A DNA stretch of 64,000 nt, taken from the NCBI GenBank assembly GCA_013350335.1, contig CM023540.1:57264962-57328961 (forward strand), given 5' to 3'. The notes beneath the pieces are model-generated. The model searched no databases, was not told the origin of the DNA, and saw nothing but the letters and a program-made list of their open reading frames with translations. The stretch's first letter is position 1. Every line of letters starts with the position of its first letter. A program made the translations under genes and the position numbers. This stretch comes from Chimonanthus salicifolius (Eukaryota > Streptophyta > Magnoliopsida > Laurales > Calycanthaceae). Below, in pieces: positions 46,302 through 58,985 of the stretch.

Positions 46302-46624
46302 GTAGATACTTTGGTCTTTAGTTTGCTCCCAAGCCGATAAATCGACACTGTCGACATGTCTTCCTGGGCATTTCGAAACCCATTGGTTTTCCCTTTGCAT
46401 GTCTCTCATTCTTGGTTATCTACTTCCAAATTGATATCTACACACTTCTAGACATTCCTAAGTGGTTTTTCTTCACTCTAAATCAAAATAAACACAACAT
46501 ACCTCTATAGATCTAAAGATCTCGTGGGTGAGAGGTTGATGAGTTCCGATTCGGGGTCTTTCGTTCTTCCTCTTTGTTTTCTTTCTCTATCTTTGTTTTT
46601 TCCTACTTTGGGGTAGATGAAGGT
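46302..46624 (-). mobile_element. Fragment of an H-type LTR
   Basis: Strongly similar, in the same direction, to 58338-58600 in the 5' LTR of element H (e.g. TTGGTTTTCCCTTTG, CTCTCATTCTTGGTTATC, CAACATACCTCTATAGATCT). Most simply it is what remains of H's 3' LTR. It ends abruptly at about 46624, where the 5'-truncated LTR of J begins. Confidence 0.7.
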
Positions 46625-49517
46625 AGACTAAAACACAACCAAAAAACGAACAATGAAAGGCAAGGAACGTTTGGGCTTTCTTCTCCTCTCCTCCTCCATC
46701 ATGTTCTCTTCTCCTCCTTTTACTCCATTGATTTTCCTTCACCTTCCTTGAGGTAAGTAAATTATTCATTTATTTGTTTCTGTAATCCTTGGATAAATCT
46801 ATAACACCATACACAAAATTGGTGATTTTAAATTGATTAATAAACTTTTGAGGCAATTAAGGAGAGAAAATTCGTGTAAATCCACTCTGCATGACCAATC
46901 TGTGCACCTTGTCCTAAAAATTCCATTACTCGAGTATCCAATGGAATTTTTTGACGAAACCAAGTTTGTCGGAAGACTGAATTCCATATCTAACCGCGGT
47001 AGGAATTTAAGATAGTAATAATTTCTAGAGATTCCTTGAATCTAATCCCTAATTTCGACAAAATTTGAGATCTGAATTTCAGGACAGTTTTACCCTAATT
47101 TAATGTCCGATTTTTAATTATTTTTATGTTTCTTATATTAGTTCAAGATTTTTATTGGGATTATTATATATGAACATGAAATCCCAAAAAAATTTAGATG
47201 TACTTTTAATGAGTTTAAGTACCGAAATTAATTGTTGTAAATTTTGCATAATTCGGATGTGCAGTTGGGGCAGTTTTGGAGACCGTTTCCTAAAAATCAT
47301 AACTCGGTGTCCGATCATCGAATTGATGTGAAATTTATGTCCAATTTTATCAGAACGAGGAGATATATATCCATAAAAATATAATAAGGTCCAATTTGAT
47401 GATTTTATGGGTGGAAATAAGATTTCAACCCAGGTCTCTCAGACAAACTGCAATCTGTTTGGTCACAAAACTGTCTGGGTAAAGCGATCATGTCTCAGGC
47501 TAGGAAAGTCTGTTTCAGCCAAATGAGATATCATTAAGATTGATGTTTAGAAACCTATATTCTGTTAGAAAATGAAAATTAATTTATGAATGTGATGTTT
47601 CCAAAAAATGTTTAAGATTACTGAATTCTTCCCTAAAAGGATTTTCCTGGAAAAGTGCATAAATCTTGTTAAACTAGGATTTTTTGAATCTGTATTTGCT
47701 AGACCAGAACCCTATGATCTTAGTAGATGAATATTTTAATATAAATTAATATGGAATTGATTCTTAAGTGGCTTTGGAATTTTTAAAACAATTGCAGAGA
47801 TTTGCATTGAAAGCTTGTTGGCCCGAAAGCTTGAATTTCAGCGTATTTTGCTTTACGATTGTTAGGTGAGGGATTCAAATACTTTCACGTGTATTTTTAT
47901 TGCTAAATTCTTATGAAATTATGATCTGTGTGTTTAAATGCATAAATGTTGGATTTAGAACAAAAGGACTGAGATTTATTTGATTTAACAGGTAAAGTCT
48001 TGTGCATCTCACATAACGTACGAGGAAAATTTATTTTTAGTTAAGTGTTTAAGCCAATGAGTGACTCAGTTAGCCTGGACTGGTGCTCATACTCGTTGCC
48101 TTGTTGGAAACCCATGATATGCATTCAAAAAGCTGATTTGGAATGGTTTTATGTTATGTTTGGAACTTTTTGTGTTTATGGATGGTTCATTTTGAGCCAT
48201 ATTTTTTGTTGAACCTCGATTTTTACACATGTTCATATGGAATTATAATTTAGAATTGCTAAATTATTGAGTTTTGGTTCATTATGGCATATGGTTATGT
48301 TGATTAAATCTCCATATTTTGTTTGGGTCATGGCATTCATGCAAGGATTATTAATTGTTATCATGCATGAGCATCCACATTTTGGGTGGGTGCTGGAGAT
48401 TTGGGACATTAGCCTTTGTTATTTGGTGTTGGTGACTTTTGAGTCAGAGACCAACAGAGGACTGTTTCGGTCAGATTGTTCATTGGACTGCTGGGGACCG
48501 GTTAGGTCGTGTCCTTGGATTATTTTGTATTGGTGACTTTTGAGCCAAAGACCAACAGAGAATTAGATGGCTTAGATTGTTCCTTGGACTGCTGGGGACC
48601 GGTTAGGTCCTGTCCTTGGATTATGTTGTTGATGAACAAAGGAGATTGGCATCTACGACCATCAACTTAAGTTGTTAGCTCATAAAGGTTGCGCTACAGG
48701 TCTTGCCTATACTGGTGACTGAGAGTCAGTCATGTCGTTTAAGAAGCCGGTATTTGGGTGGTACGCTGTAGTGGGCAGCTTAGCTTGTGACTGACTAGCT
48801 AGTTCTATGGACCATGTTTTTGTGCCGCGCAGGAGTTTGGATGTTGGCATGGAATTGGGATTCATGCATCATCTTGGCATTTTACATTACATGCATTATT
48901 GGCATCTTATTTTATTTTATCAACTTGATCTGTACGGAATTCATTTACAATTGTATAACATGTTGGTGTTTGTTACTTTCACTGCGCATGGAGCTCGTAC
49001 CCCTACATTCCAGGAGCTTTGTTCAGACTAGATCAGGGAGCAACGTAGAGGCAAGATTAGAATCATGGAGCAGCTAGGAGCAAGTCTTAGACCGTTAATT
49101 TCCAGAATAAAGACTATTAGTTTAGTTTATTTGATTTGTTTGTGAGGCACTTAAGATGTCAGGTGAGGCTCTGTAATAATTTAAAGGGTTTGAGACTTGA
49201 ATATTTTATTATTATTTTTCATGGGTGTGAGATAGTGATATTTAGTTATAATTCTAATTAGTTATTTATTTTTGTGATTTACATTGATAATTCATACCTA
49301 CAAATGGACAAATTTAATATGGGATGTTGAGTTCGATCATGGGTAAATTGAGATTATTTTGCAACTCTTTAGCAAGTTTTGAGAACCATGCAAAGTGTTA
49401 TCATGTTTATGAACAATTTTGAGAAAAAAAATTCAGCCATGTTGAACGTCCCACATCATTTGGTCGTTTATCAATGTGAGAAGCCGTTTGATGAGGTTTC
49501 TCAAGCGGGGCCTTAAA
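46625..49517 (+). mobile_element. 5' LTR of element J (5'-truncated)
   Basis: Colinear with the 3' LTR from 52917 onward and ends GGGGCCTTAAA before the primer site. The first roughly 770 bp present in the 3' LTR are absent. Carries a strong donor-like GAGGTAAGTAAA at 46751 behind a CT-rich stretch. A two-copy repeat of about 102 bp lies at 48430-48640 (GACTGCTGGGGACCGGTTAG, ACTTTTGAG). No GGTTCGGCC dyads in this family. Confidence 0.88.
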
Positions 49518-49520
49518 GTA

Positions 49521-49532
49521 TGGTATCAGAGC
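49521..49532 (+). promoter_or_regulatory. Primer binding site of element J
   Basis: TGGTATCAGAGC followed by TTAGG, three bases after the LTR end. It shows that J runs on the plus strand, opposite to its host H. Confidence 0.93.
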
Positions 49533-50080
49533 TTAGGTTCAACTCTACGGCTATGAGTAGGGGGGTTAGAAGTTTTATTTTTTCCCCATTAGGTTGAGTG
49601 GGGTAGAAACCCTCTTAGGGTGAAGGGTTAAATTTTTGTGATGGTTAGTTTTGTTTGGTTAACCCTTGAATATGTCATTCAAAGTGGTGTATGGAGTGTT
49701 GAGAGTATCAGCCTAGATGAGACACTTGATGGATGGAAAGGCTTGAAGTGTTTGAGCTCATAGATCATGGTTTGTTGTGGGTTGGATTTGTTGATCCACT
49801 AGTGTGAGTAAAGTTTGTTAGACTTGTATGATAGCCATTGGTGGAGTTGAATTAGAGCGTGACCTTATGGTTTGGGGTACAAATCCATTCTAGGCTTGGA
49901 CTGGATATCTGTTGTTAATGTGACTTTAGATTGCTTTAAGACATGTGTATCTGGTCGATCACCTATAGAGAAAGATTTTAATTTGAAATTGAACATTTCC
50001 CTGGACCCTGCATGATTCGTTAGAAGTTTCTTGGTCAATTGTTTAGTATGGGTTAAGAGAATTCATAATCCTTAGATATG
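49533..50080 (+). other. Element J leader and decayed gag/protease region
   Basis: About 0.55 kb between primer site and the first RT-like text. No gag block, zinc knuckle or protease motif can be read. Compared with elements such as D, most of gag and protease must be deleted. Confidence 0.5.
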
Positions 50081-52115
50081 AAGTATCTAAGGTCGTATAC
50101 GATTTCTCGGATGTGTTTCTAGAAAAGTTGACGAGATTGCTTGCCTCATGAGGATGTTGAATTTCCTATTGACTTGCTTCACGGTACGTCGCATATTTCT
50201 ATACTTCCATATAGAATGGTGCCGACTGAGTTGGTAGAATTGAAAAGTCAATTGGATGGTTTTACGAAGGATGGTTTTATCTAACTTAGTGCATCTCCTT
50301 GGGATGCACTAGCTCTAATTGTGAGAGATTGAGCCTATCTTTTGAACCTTGAATGCCTTGTTAGAGAGTGATATGCCAAGTGGCTAGTATTGGTTGGGAG
50401 GATCTAGAATCATCTGAGATGTGCCTGCCTAGAGTGGTATGTGATTTCCAAGATTCTTTCTTAAGAAGTTGACTGGTTTACCGCCCCATAAAAAGGTTGA
50501 ATTCGCGATTGACTTAATTCTCGATACTCTGTTTATCTCTATGCCCACTTGTAGAAGGGCTCCTGTAGAATTGGATGAATTAAAAAGTCAGTTGACTGAC
50601 TTAACTAAGGATGGATTTATTCGACCTAGTACGTCACCATGGGAGGCACCAGCCTTGTTTGTTAAGAAAAAGGATGGATCGATGAGGCTTTCTATTGACT
50701 ACCGGTAGTTGAACAAAGTGATGATTAAGATCAAGTACCCCCTCCATAGGATAGATGATTTCCAAGATTGATTTGTGGTCTAGATATCACCAGTCGAGAG
50801 TTAGGAAATGTGATATGGCAAAGACAACCTTTCGCATAAGAGTTGTAGTAATACTGTTTGGATTAACTAATGCTCTGCGACATTCATGGATTCAATGAAC
50901 ATGATTTTGAGACCATATCTGGATCAGTTCTTTTTTAAAGTCTTTATCGATGACATATTGTTTTATTCATCAACTGTGGAAGACCCAGTTGATAAGTGTC
51001 ATGTTTTAATTTTTGGTGGTTGTAAGTGGGTGTTTGATTCGTTAGTGTTGGATATGTTTGGATGCGAAGTTATTTTGGGCGTGAATTGGAGATTCACCCA
51101 ACGGACCATTTAAATTATTTACGGAGGTGGGTGTCTAGTCCTCCCCAACAGGAGGCAAATTGTTGACAAATTGTGTTTCCCCATTTGGACCATGTTTGAA
51201 GACTTAGACGTTGGAATTTTGAATAACAAATATTGGAATTTACTAATTCAATTGAGAAGCGATAAATTTGTTTGAATTATGGTGTGTTTTGAGACCCATA
51301 ATACTTGAGTCGTGGAGGCACCTTTACTTGGTGAGTTAAGTTGAGACTATGAAGTTAAGTTTTTTTAAGTCACGTTATCACTTTTATGTGAATAGATATG
51401 GATACATGTATTGAGTTAGATTGTGGATTATTTGTATACATGTCTAGGATATGAAAGCTATGTTAAAGATGTTGCAGTATAGATATCTTATGAAGGGTTT
51501 CTTTGTGAGATGTGACGAACACTATAAGAACTACCAAAACTGGAGGTAGACAACCTTACCATGTCGCCAGTGGTAAAGGTACCCATATAGGGACTACCAA
51601 AGGTGGAGGTGAAGGTCTTGTGGTGACGTGACATATACGACGATGGAATGATCGCTGAAGGAATGTGATTGTTTATATGGATAGTTTTTTTATCTCACGA
51701 GTAAGAGATCGTAAACTATATGTGAGTGGAGAAGGTCCAAGTTTTGGTTAAAAAAAGTACAATTTCTGAGTCATGTAATTTCAGCCAATATGTGGTAGTA
51801 GAACTTGATAAGATTGAGGTTGTGCTTAAGTGGGAAAGACCACACAGTGTGTTTGAAACCTGCAATTTCTTATGCTTGGCTGGATATTGTTGGAGGTCTA
51901 TTTTATTGTAGCACCTACGATTAAATTGAACATGAAAGAATCAAGTTTTTGTGGGGATACTCAAGAGAGAAAGTGCTTCATGGTAAAACAATTCTGTTGG
52001 TTCGAGTGCTTGGGCAATACCATGGAGTTGAAGGATCTACTTAGGCGCACAAGGTTGTAGTGCAAAATTGTACCCAGAGTTATTCGTTGTTTGAGGTTAG
52101 TACCCTATCTAAAAA
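50081..52115 (+). pseudogene. Element J reverse transcriptase remnants
   Basis: Two successive RT starts can be read. The first, 50090-50320, is decayed (DVF..KLTRLL, FPIDL, ELVELKSQLDGFTKDGF, SPWDAL). The second, 50440-50720, is cleaner ([59 protein letters not shown], then a stop). Further on are FGLTNA, a VFIDDILFYS catalytic block near 50940-50970, and the thumb/connection at 51776-51905 (VVVELDKIEVVLKWERP, FLCLAGYCWRS). An RNase H trace with GDTQER lies near 51950. Heavily broken and internally deleted. Confidence 0.78.
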
Positions 52116-52148
52116 TTTCAGGGTGAAATTTCTTTTAGGGGGGTAGGT
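52116..52148 (+). promoter_or_regulatory. Polypurine tract region of element J
   Basis: AGGGTGAAATTTCTTTTAGG followed by GGGGTAGGT immediately before the 3' LTR. This is the usual end of chromovirus internal regions and marks the plus-strand primer site. Confidence 0.8.
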
Positions 52149-52745
52149 TGTAACAACCCGACCCAATCTAGTGGGTAATAGCCTAATCAGAACCCAATTT
52201 AGTAGACTGTTATCAGATAACTGGAAAATTTGGTAAGAATTGTTCGATTTTGTTTGAATTTGCTTGATTTGATGATTGTAAACCCCGGCGTGTGTTAACC
52301 TAATCTAACTTCGAGTATTTGAGATTAAAACTATATTTTCACCCTGTGTTCTAAAAATAGCAGGTGTCTATTTTAGGAAACAATCCAAATTTAGAAAATT
52401 GCAAATTTGGTGTGTTATCAGGGTCTGCAACTGTTAAGAAATTTATTTGAATATCATTATTCAAATTTTTAGTTTCGGGTTCCATTTTTGGAAACTTTTT
52501 AAAATTAGTTTTGGTGGGACTCAAGTGAATTTAGTTTTGGAAAGATGTATTAGAAAAAATATTTTGAACAAATAAGATTTAGTTTAGAGTGAAAAATTAG
52601 TTTGGCAAGGGTCCAATTGATTTTGGGAACTTAAGTTTGGAAAATAGGTGGACCGTGGTCCCACACTATTTGTGTAAAAACAAAAATAATAATAATAATA
52701 ATAATTCCAAAAGCTCCAAATTTTTTGGCTTGAGGGAGAAGAAAG

Positions 52746-52781
<36 letters not shown>

Positions 52782-55715
52782 ATTGAAAGAAATCCTGTGT
52801 AAAAAAAATGTTGGAGGCAAACAGTGATCGTTTCTTTTTTAGAAAGGAATCCTAATTGATTTAGCATCCCTTTTGGCCTACCACCCTAGGTATATTAGTG
52901 AGGGAATTCGTATGGAGGCTTTACGAACAACAAAAAAACGAACAAAGAAAGGCAATGAAAGTTTGGGCTTTCTTCTCCTCTCCTCCTCGATCGGGTTCTC
53001 TTCTCCTCCTCTCTCTCATTCGATTTTCCTTCTACTTCCTTGAGGTAAGTAAATTAATCATTGATTTGTTTCTGTAATCCTTGGTTAAACCTATAACACC
53101 ATACACAAATTTGGCAATTTGAAATTGATTAATAAACTTTAGAAGCAATTAAGGAGAGCAAATTCAGATAAATCCACTCTGCAGTTCCAATTTGCACACC
53201 ATGTCCTAAAAATTCCATTACTCAGGCATCCTTAAGCTGGACCAAATTTCATATCCGAATTTCACTACAATTTTAATTTAATGTTTGATTTTTAATTATT
53301 TTTTTGTTAATTATTTTGATTCAAAATTTTTATTGGGATTAGTATATATGAACATGAAATCCCAGAAAAACTTAGGTGGAATTTTAATAAGTTTAAGTAC
53401 CCAAATTAATTGTTGTAAATTGTGCATAATTCAGATTTGCAGTTTGGGGCAGTTTTGGAGACCCGTTTTCCAAAAGTCATAACTCGGTGTCTGATCATCG
53501 AAATGATGTAAAATTTAAGTCCAAATTGATCAAAACAAGAATATATATCTTCAGAAAAATATAATAAGGTCCAAATTGATGAGTTGGTGGGTGGAAATAA
53601 GATTTCAACCCAGGTCTCTTGGACAGACTTCAATCTGTTAGGTCGTAAAACTATCCAGGTAAAACGATCATATCTTAGGCTAAGAAAGTCTGTTTTTGCC
53701 AAATTAAATATCATTATGATCATAATTCAGAAACCCATCTTCTGGTAGAAAATGAAAATTACTTTATGAATGTTCTATTTCCAAAAAATTGTCTAAGATG
53801 ACCGAATTCTTCACTACAAGGATTTTCCTAGAAAAATGTGTAAATCTTGTTAAACTAGGATTTTTTAATCTGTGTTTGCTGGACAGAACCCCTATGATTT
53901 TAATAGATGAATTATTTAAATATAAATTAATAGGGAATTTATTCTTAAGTGGATTTGGAATTTTGAAAGAATTGCAGAGATTTGAATTGAAAGCTTGTTG
54001 GCTGAAAGCATGAATTTCGGCGTATTTTGCTTTGCGATTGTTAGGTGAGGGATTCAACTACTTTCATGTGTATTTTTATTTCTGCATTCTTGTGAGATTA
54101 TGATCTGTGTGTTCGAATTCATAAATGTTGGATTTAGAACAAAAGGACTGAGATTTATTTGATTTAACTGGTAAGATCTTGTGCATCTCACAGAATGTAT
54201 GAGGTAAATGTATTTTTAGCTAAGTGCTTATGCCAGTAAGTTACTCAGTTACCCTGGACTGGTGCTTGTACCTGTTGCCTTATTGGAAACCCATGATATG
54301 CATTCAAAAAACTGATTTGGAATGGTCTTATGTTTGGAACTTTTGGTGCTTATGGATGGATCATGTTAAGCCATATTTTTGTTGAACCTTAATTTTACGC
54401 ATGTTCATATGGAATTATAATTTAGAATTGCTAAATTATTGAGATTTGGTTCATAATGGCATATGGTTATGATGATTAAATCTCCATATTTTGCTTGGGT
54501 CATGGCATTCATGCATGGATTATTAATTGTTATCATGTATGAGCATCCACATTTTGGGTGGGTACTAGAGATTCGGGCCATTAGACTTTGTTATTTTGTG
54601 TCGGTGAATTTTGAGTCAGAGACCAATAGAAGACCATTTGAGTCAGATTGTTCGTTGGACTGCTGGGGACCGGTTAGGTCATGTCCTTGGATTATTTTGA
54701 GTTGGTGAATTTTGAGTTAGAGACCAATTGAGGACTATTTAGGTCAGATTGTTGCTTGGACTGCTGGGGACCGGTTAGGGTCATGTCCTTGGATTATTTG
54801 TGTTTGTGACTTTTGAGTCAGAGACCAACAGAAGACTAGATGGATCAGATTGTTCCTTGGACTGTTGGGGACCAGCTAGGTCATGTCCTTGGATTATGTT
54901 GTTGGTGAATAGAGGAGATGATCCTCTACAACCATCAACTTAAGTTGTCGGTTGATGAGGGTTGCACTACAGGTCTTGCCTATGCTGGTGCTTTGGGTGG
55001 AATGTTGTAGTGGGCAGCTTAGCTTGTGGCTAACGAGCCAGGTCTGTGGACCATGTTTTTGTGTGTGCAGAAGTTTGGATGATGGCATGGGATTGAGATT
55101 CATGCATCATCTTGGCATTTTGCATTACATGTATTATTGGCATCTTATTTTATTTTTTCACCTTGATCTGTATGGAATGCATGTACAATTGTATAGTATG
55201 TTGGTATTTGTTTCTTTCACTGGGCATGGAGCTCATACCCCTACGTTCCAAGAGCTTCATTGGGACTAGATCAGGGAGCAGTGCAAAGGCAAGATTAGAA
55301 TCTTGGAGCTACTAGGAGAAAGTCTTAGACTGTTTATTTCATGAATAAAGATTATTAATTTAGTTTATTTTGTTTGTTTGTGAGGCACTTATGGTGTCAG
55401 GTGAGGGTTTGTAATAATTTAGAGGGTTTGAGACTTGAATATGCTATTATTATTTGCCATGGGTGTGAGACAGTGAAATTTAATAACTAATTGTCATTAG
55501 TTATTAATTTTTGTGGTTTGCCTTGATAATTCATACCTGCAAATGGGCAAATTTAATATAGGATGTTGAGTTGTTCGATCATGGCTAAATTGAGATTATT
55601 CTGCAACTTTGTAGTAGTTTTTGAGAACCATGCAAAGTGTTGAGCGTCCCACATCATTTGGTTGTTTATCAGTGTGAGAACCCGTTTGATGAGGTTAGTC
55701 GGGTGGGACCTTACA
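52149..55715 (+). mobile_element. 3' LTR of element J (3567 bp)
   Basis: TGTAACAACCCGACCC to GGTGGGACCTTACA. Right flank ATTAG would be its target duplication; the left copy is lost with the start of the 5' LTR. Same internal order as the 5' LTR: (TA)n at 52748-52779, CT-rich stretch, donor-like GAGGTAAGTAAA at 53043, and the roughly 101 bp repeat, here in three copies (54604, 54705, 54806) against two in the 5' LTR. Visible base differences between the two LTRs point to an old insertion. Confidence 0.92.
52748..52779. repeat. (TA)n microsatellite in J 3' LTR
   Basis: About 32 bp of alternating T and A within the 5' part of the LTR. An (ATA)n stretch lies nearby at 52687-52704. Confidence 0.95.
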
Positions 55716-56024
55716 ATTAGTGATCTTGAGCAGTTCGAAGATCTGAGTGATCTTCTCTAACCAGTTTTCCGCTCTCATGGGTCCCTCTGTGCCATTGAAA
55801 TAAGGGGGATGTTGGTGTTGAAAGTCCCTCACCATGGCTCGGTTTCGCGAGTCAATGGCAAGAGTCGAACTGGCTCCACCCTGTACAGATTGCATTACAG
55901 TATTCACCAAGTTCTGTAGAAAGCTTTGGACCTCAAGTGTCACGGGAGGAATGTTTCCACTGGTCTCATCAACCTACTGCACATCTGGGTTGGTTCGCCG
56001 GGAACGTCTTCCACATGGTGGCAT
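55716..56024 (-). pseudogene. Element H gag, N-terminal part
   Basis: Starts MPPCGRRSRRTNPDVQ at 56024 and reads PPVTLEVQSFLQNLVN, FQHQHPPYFNGTEGPMRAENWLEKITQIFELLKIT. One TAG lies near 55976. The same gag start pattern as B and D, but a different subfamily (ELLKIT for TLLNIT). Coding breaks off exactly where the 3' LTR of J begins. The rest of H gag and all of pol are missing from the other side of J. Confidence 0.88.
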
Positions 56025-56249
56025 TTTCCTATGCCTAGAAACAACAATTAAAATTTCATTCATCAGACAATCTCATAAGCTACTCCCCTAACAATCATGC
56101 CACCTCAACAAATCAAATCATTCTATGTTATCATTCAACTTTTTGATTAGGGGAATTCCTAAGTTGTCATTTGTGTCTTTTCTCGAGGAATTTTCTAAGT
56201 CTTTTGTATGAATTTGACTTAGGGTATTTTCTTAATTTGTTTTTCATTC
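56025..56249 (-). other. Element H leader
   Basis: Short noncoding leader between primer site and gag. Nothing recognised in it, and no extra ORF. Confidence 0.5.
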
Positions 56250-56262
56250 CGCTCTAATACCA
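56250..56262 (-). promoter_or_regulatory. Primer binding site of element H (one mismatch)
   Basis: Minus strand TGGTATTAGAGC, one base off the usual TGGTATCAGAGC, next to the LTR edge at 56265. Confidence 0.85.
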
Positions 56263-56264
56263 AC

Positions 56265-58985
56265 TGTAGTGCCCCGCCCTCTCCCACCAAGATCAAAGTG
56301 GTATTACATGCACATTTATGTGAAGAGAGGCGGAGTGCCACGACGCGAGCCGAGTCCGAGTCCGAGTCCGAAGACCCAAAACTTGACTGGCCCAACCTAG
56401 CATGTGCATGGACTCATGACCATGATAATATTTACACCACTAATACAAAACCTATGGAAGCATTATAACGTTTAATACATGAATATAATCATTCATATTT
56501 CAAAGCAAAAACATAAGGATTCCCATAAGTCAATTACAATTGTCCAAAATAAAGTATCTAGGAGTTGAGACAAAAATATTACATATCCAAATGTCACTCC
56601 TACAATTTACATTGTTCATAATAAGATAAAGGATGCTATCTAGGCATAATTTCTTCTTTTGCATCCATACTCCTCAAGCTTGGCTACTGCATGGTCCAGC
56701 CTCATCTCTTTTGCCATGATCTACATTAGCATCTAAAGGGGGAAATTTGGGCTTAGTCAACGCGCGCAGTACGAATTTCCAATCGAAGAAAATGCACCAA
56801 GAAGTGTTATAGTAAAATATCATATAATTCAAAGTCAATATTAGAAATCCTCATTTTATAACATAGTAGGTTTCTCATGCATTTTCATATCATAACATAA
56901 ATCTCATATTCAAAATCATACTTGCTACTTATCATGCAATGACATGCCATCGGTGCCATGAAAAATGAATATCCTTCCATGCCCCATGATCATCTACAAG
57001 TCCTCTAATCTCAATTGTTACTGTCATTGGCCAATTATGTCCTAGCATTTCTGGTGGCAACCACGGGGGTGTTGTTCCCCATCCACAAGTTTAATAACCG
57101 AGACTATCTATGGAGTGTAGTCTCCTCCCTCAACGCAGGGTTTCGGGACTAGTTATCCGAGAGCTCTTATGGCCCAATTCATGTCGTACCTTTGAACAAC
57201 GGACGCGGCCAAATATAATGTTTGTTCTAAGTATATCAGATGTCCACGAGACCAAAGAAGTCTGAACAACTGAGCTTTGGCTCGATCAATGCAATTCTCA
57301 TTCCATTCCATGTGCAAGAGAAATATGAATGCATAATGATGACAAAATCATTTATCATGTAATCTAATATCTTCCCAAGATATAACCAAAATGCCACGTA
57401 TTCAAAATATCTTTATACTTCATGTTGGAAAATAAAAAAATGTTTAAAAAGGAAAATTAGTTTATCATTTTCATAGTAATAACAAGATACTTAAGTCATA
57501 CTCTAGTGGTTCAAGAAGTAAGAAAAACCTACCTGATCAACGATGATCAGTGGAGGAAAGTGATTCACGAAGGGATGCAAACGGCATCGGGTCTACTCTC
57601 ATCAAAAACGTAATAATTGTGTTATTACGGTGTAACAATCCTCTAATCCGATTTATGTAGGTCTTAATCAAGGTCTAAGGGTCAATTGGTGAAAGTTAAT
57701 TGAGTCTAAGTGACCCCACATATGTGTTTTAGATATCATGTATTAACCATGAAAAACTGTCTATGTCTCAGGTCGACACATCGACTATGTCAACACATCT
57801 GTCATGATAGAATCGACACATCGACAACTCTGATGTGTCAAATCTCAGGGCTAAGGTTCTGTCTGTATAGGTCTATATTTTCTATTTTACTCTCAGGTCG
57901 TATTTATCGATATCATCGATACATCGAAGGTGTACAAATTTGACACATCGGTAACATCGTCGACCTGGGTTCAGTTTAACAGAAACTCTATATATTCTTC
58001 TTGTTCTCCAGTCGGTACATCCTTCTGATCGACATATCGATCGAAGGACTCACCGATACATCAATATAGTCGATATGTCGAATGGAATCCATTTTACTTA
58101 ATATCATTCATTTTTTTTTTTAATTTCCATTTTTCTTTACTTTATTCCCAGACTGATGCATCGATACCATCGATGCATCGTCCTAGGGGTCCATCTCAAC
58201 CCATCAACGATACTGATGTATCGTCCTAGGGAGACCCAAAAATCATCGGTTCATCTTTATTTTATCTTTCCTTATCCCCAGGCCAACACATTGACAAGGT
58301 GGACATGTCGTCCTTGGTCCAATTATTAAGGTTCAATACTTTGGTCTTTAGTTTACTTGATGAGTGGTCCTAGGCAGTTCGAAACCCGTTGGTTTTCCCT
58401 TTGTATGTCTCTCATTCTTGGTTATCTTCCTCCAAATTGACATCTACACCACTTCTAGACATTCCTAAGTGGTTTTCCTTCACTCTAAATCAAAATAAAC
58501 ACAACATACCTCTATAGATCTAAAAATCTCGTGGGTGAGACGTTGATGAGTTCCGATTCGAGTTCTTTCCTTCTTCCTCTTTGTTTTCTTTCTCCTTCTT
58601 TGTTTTCTCTCTTTCTCTCTTTGTTTTCTCTTCTTCCTTTCTATCTTCATTTCTTCTATTTTCCTCCTCCTTCGGTTGCCCTAGTAAAAAATGAATGGGT
58701 AGGTGGAGGTGGCGTGTGGAAGGAGTCATGCATTGAATGCATGAAAGAGACACATGGAAGGTGGTACGAGGGTGCATTTGACTTAAGATGATGGGCACGC
58801 TTGACACATCGTTGTGGTCAACATGTCGAGTGAGGAGTTTGTCAACATATCGACGCCATCGATATGTCGAATTCGAATGGCCTAGGTTCTCTTTGTCAAG
58901 CATTGTATTTTTCCATAGCTCTCTGATCGATAGTATCGGCTGAAGTTCGCCGACACATCGACGCATTGGATGTGACGACCTGGAA
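56265..58985 (-). mobile_element. 5' LTR of element H (right end unresolved)
   Basis: Plus-strand reading starts TGTAGTGCCCCGCCCTCTCC. A distant relative of the main LTR family: it shares the CGACGCGAGC and CTGGCCC...CATGTG region and the AACGCGCGCAGTACGAATTTCC block. It lacks GGTTCGGCC dyads but has arrays of another dyad, CGACACATCGAC/CGATGTGTCG, at 57770-58330 and 58800-58985. The CT-rich stretch at 58560-58670 matches 46555-46610. I could not find a clean TGTTACA end. Confidence 0.75.
57770..58330. repeat. Dyad-rich repeats, CGACACATCGAC type
   Basis: About fifteen imperfect copies of GACACATCGA or its complement, many paired as short inverted repeats, such as CGATGCATCGAT-ACC-ATCGATGCATCG at about 58151-58178. 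Further copies at 58800-58985. Each block begins with a short GTCT/CTCAGG-type spacer. Confidence 0.8.

Noticed and set aside
52584..52867. Overlapping minus-strand ORFs with long I/Y stretches as a membrane protein
   Set aside because: The I/Y run is the translated TA microsatellite.
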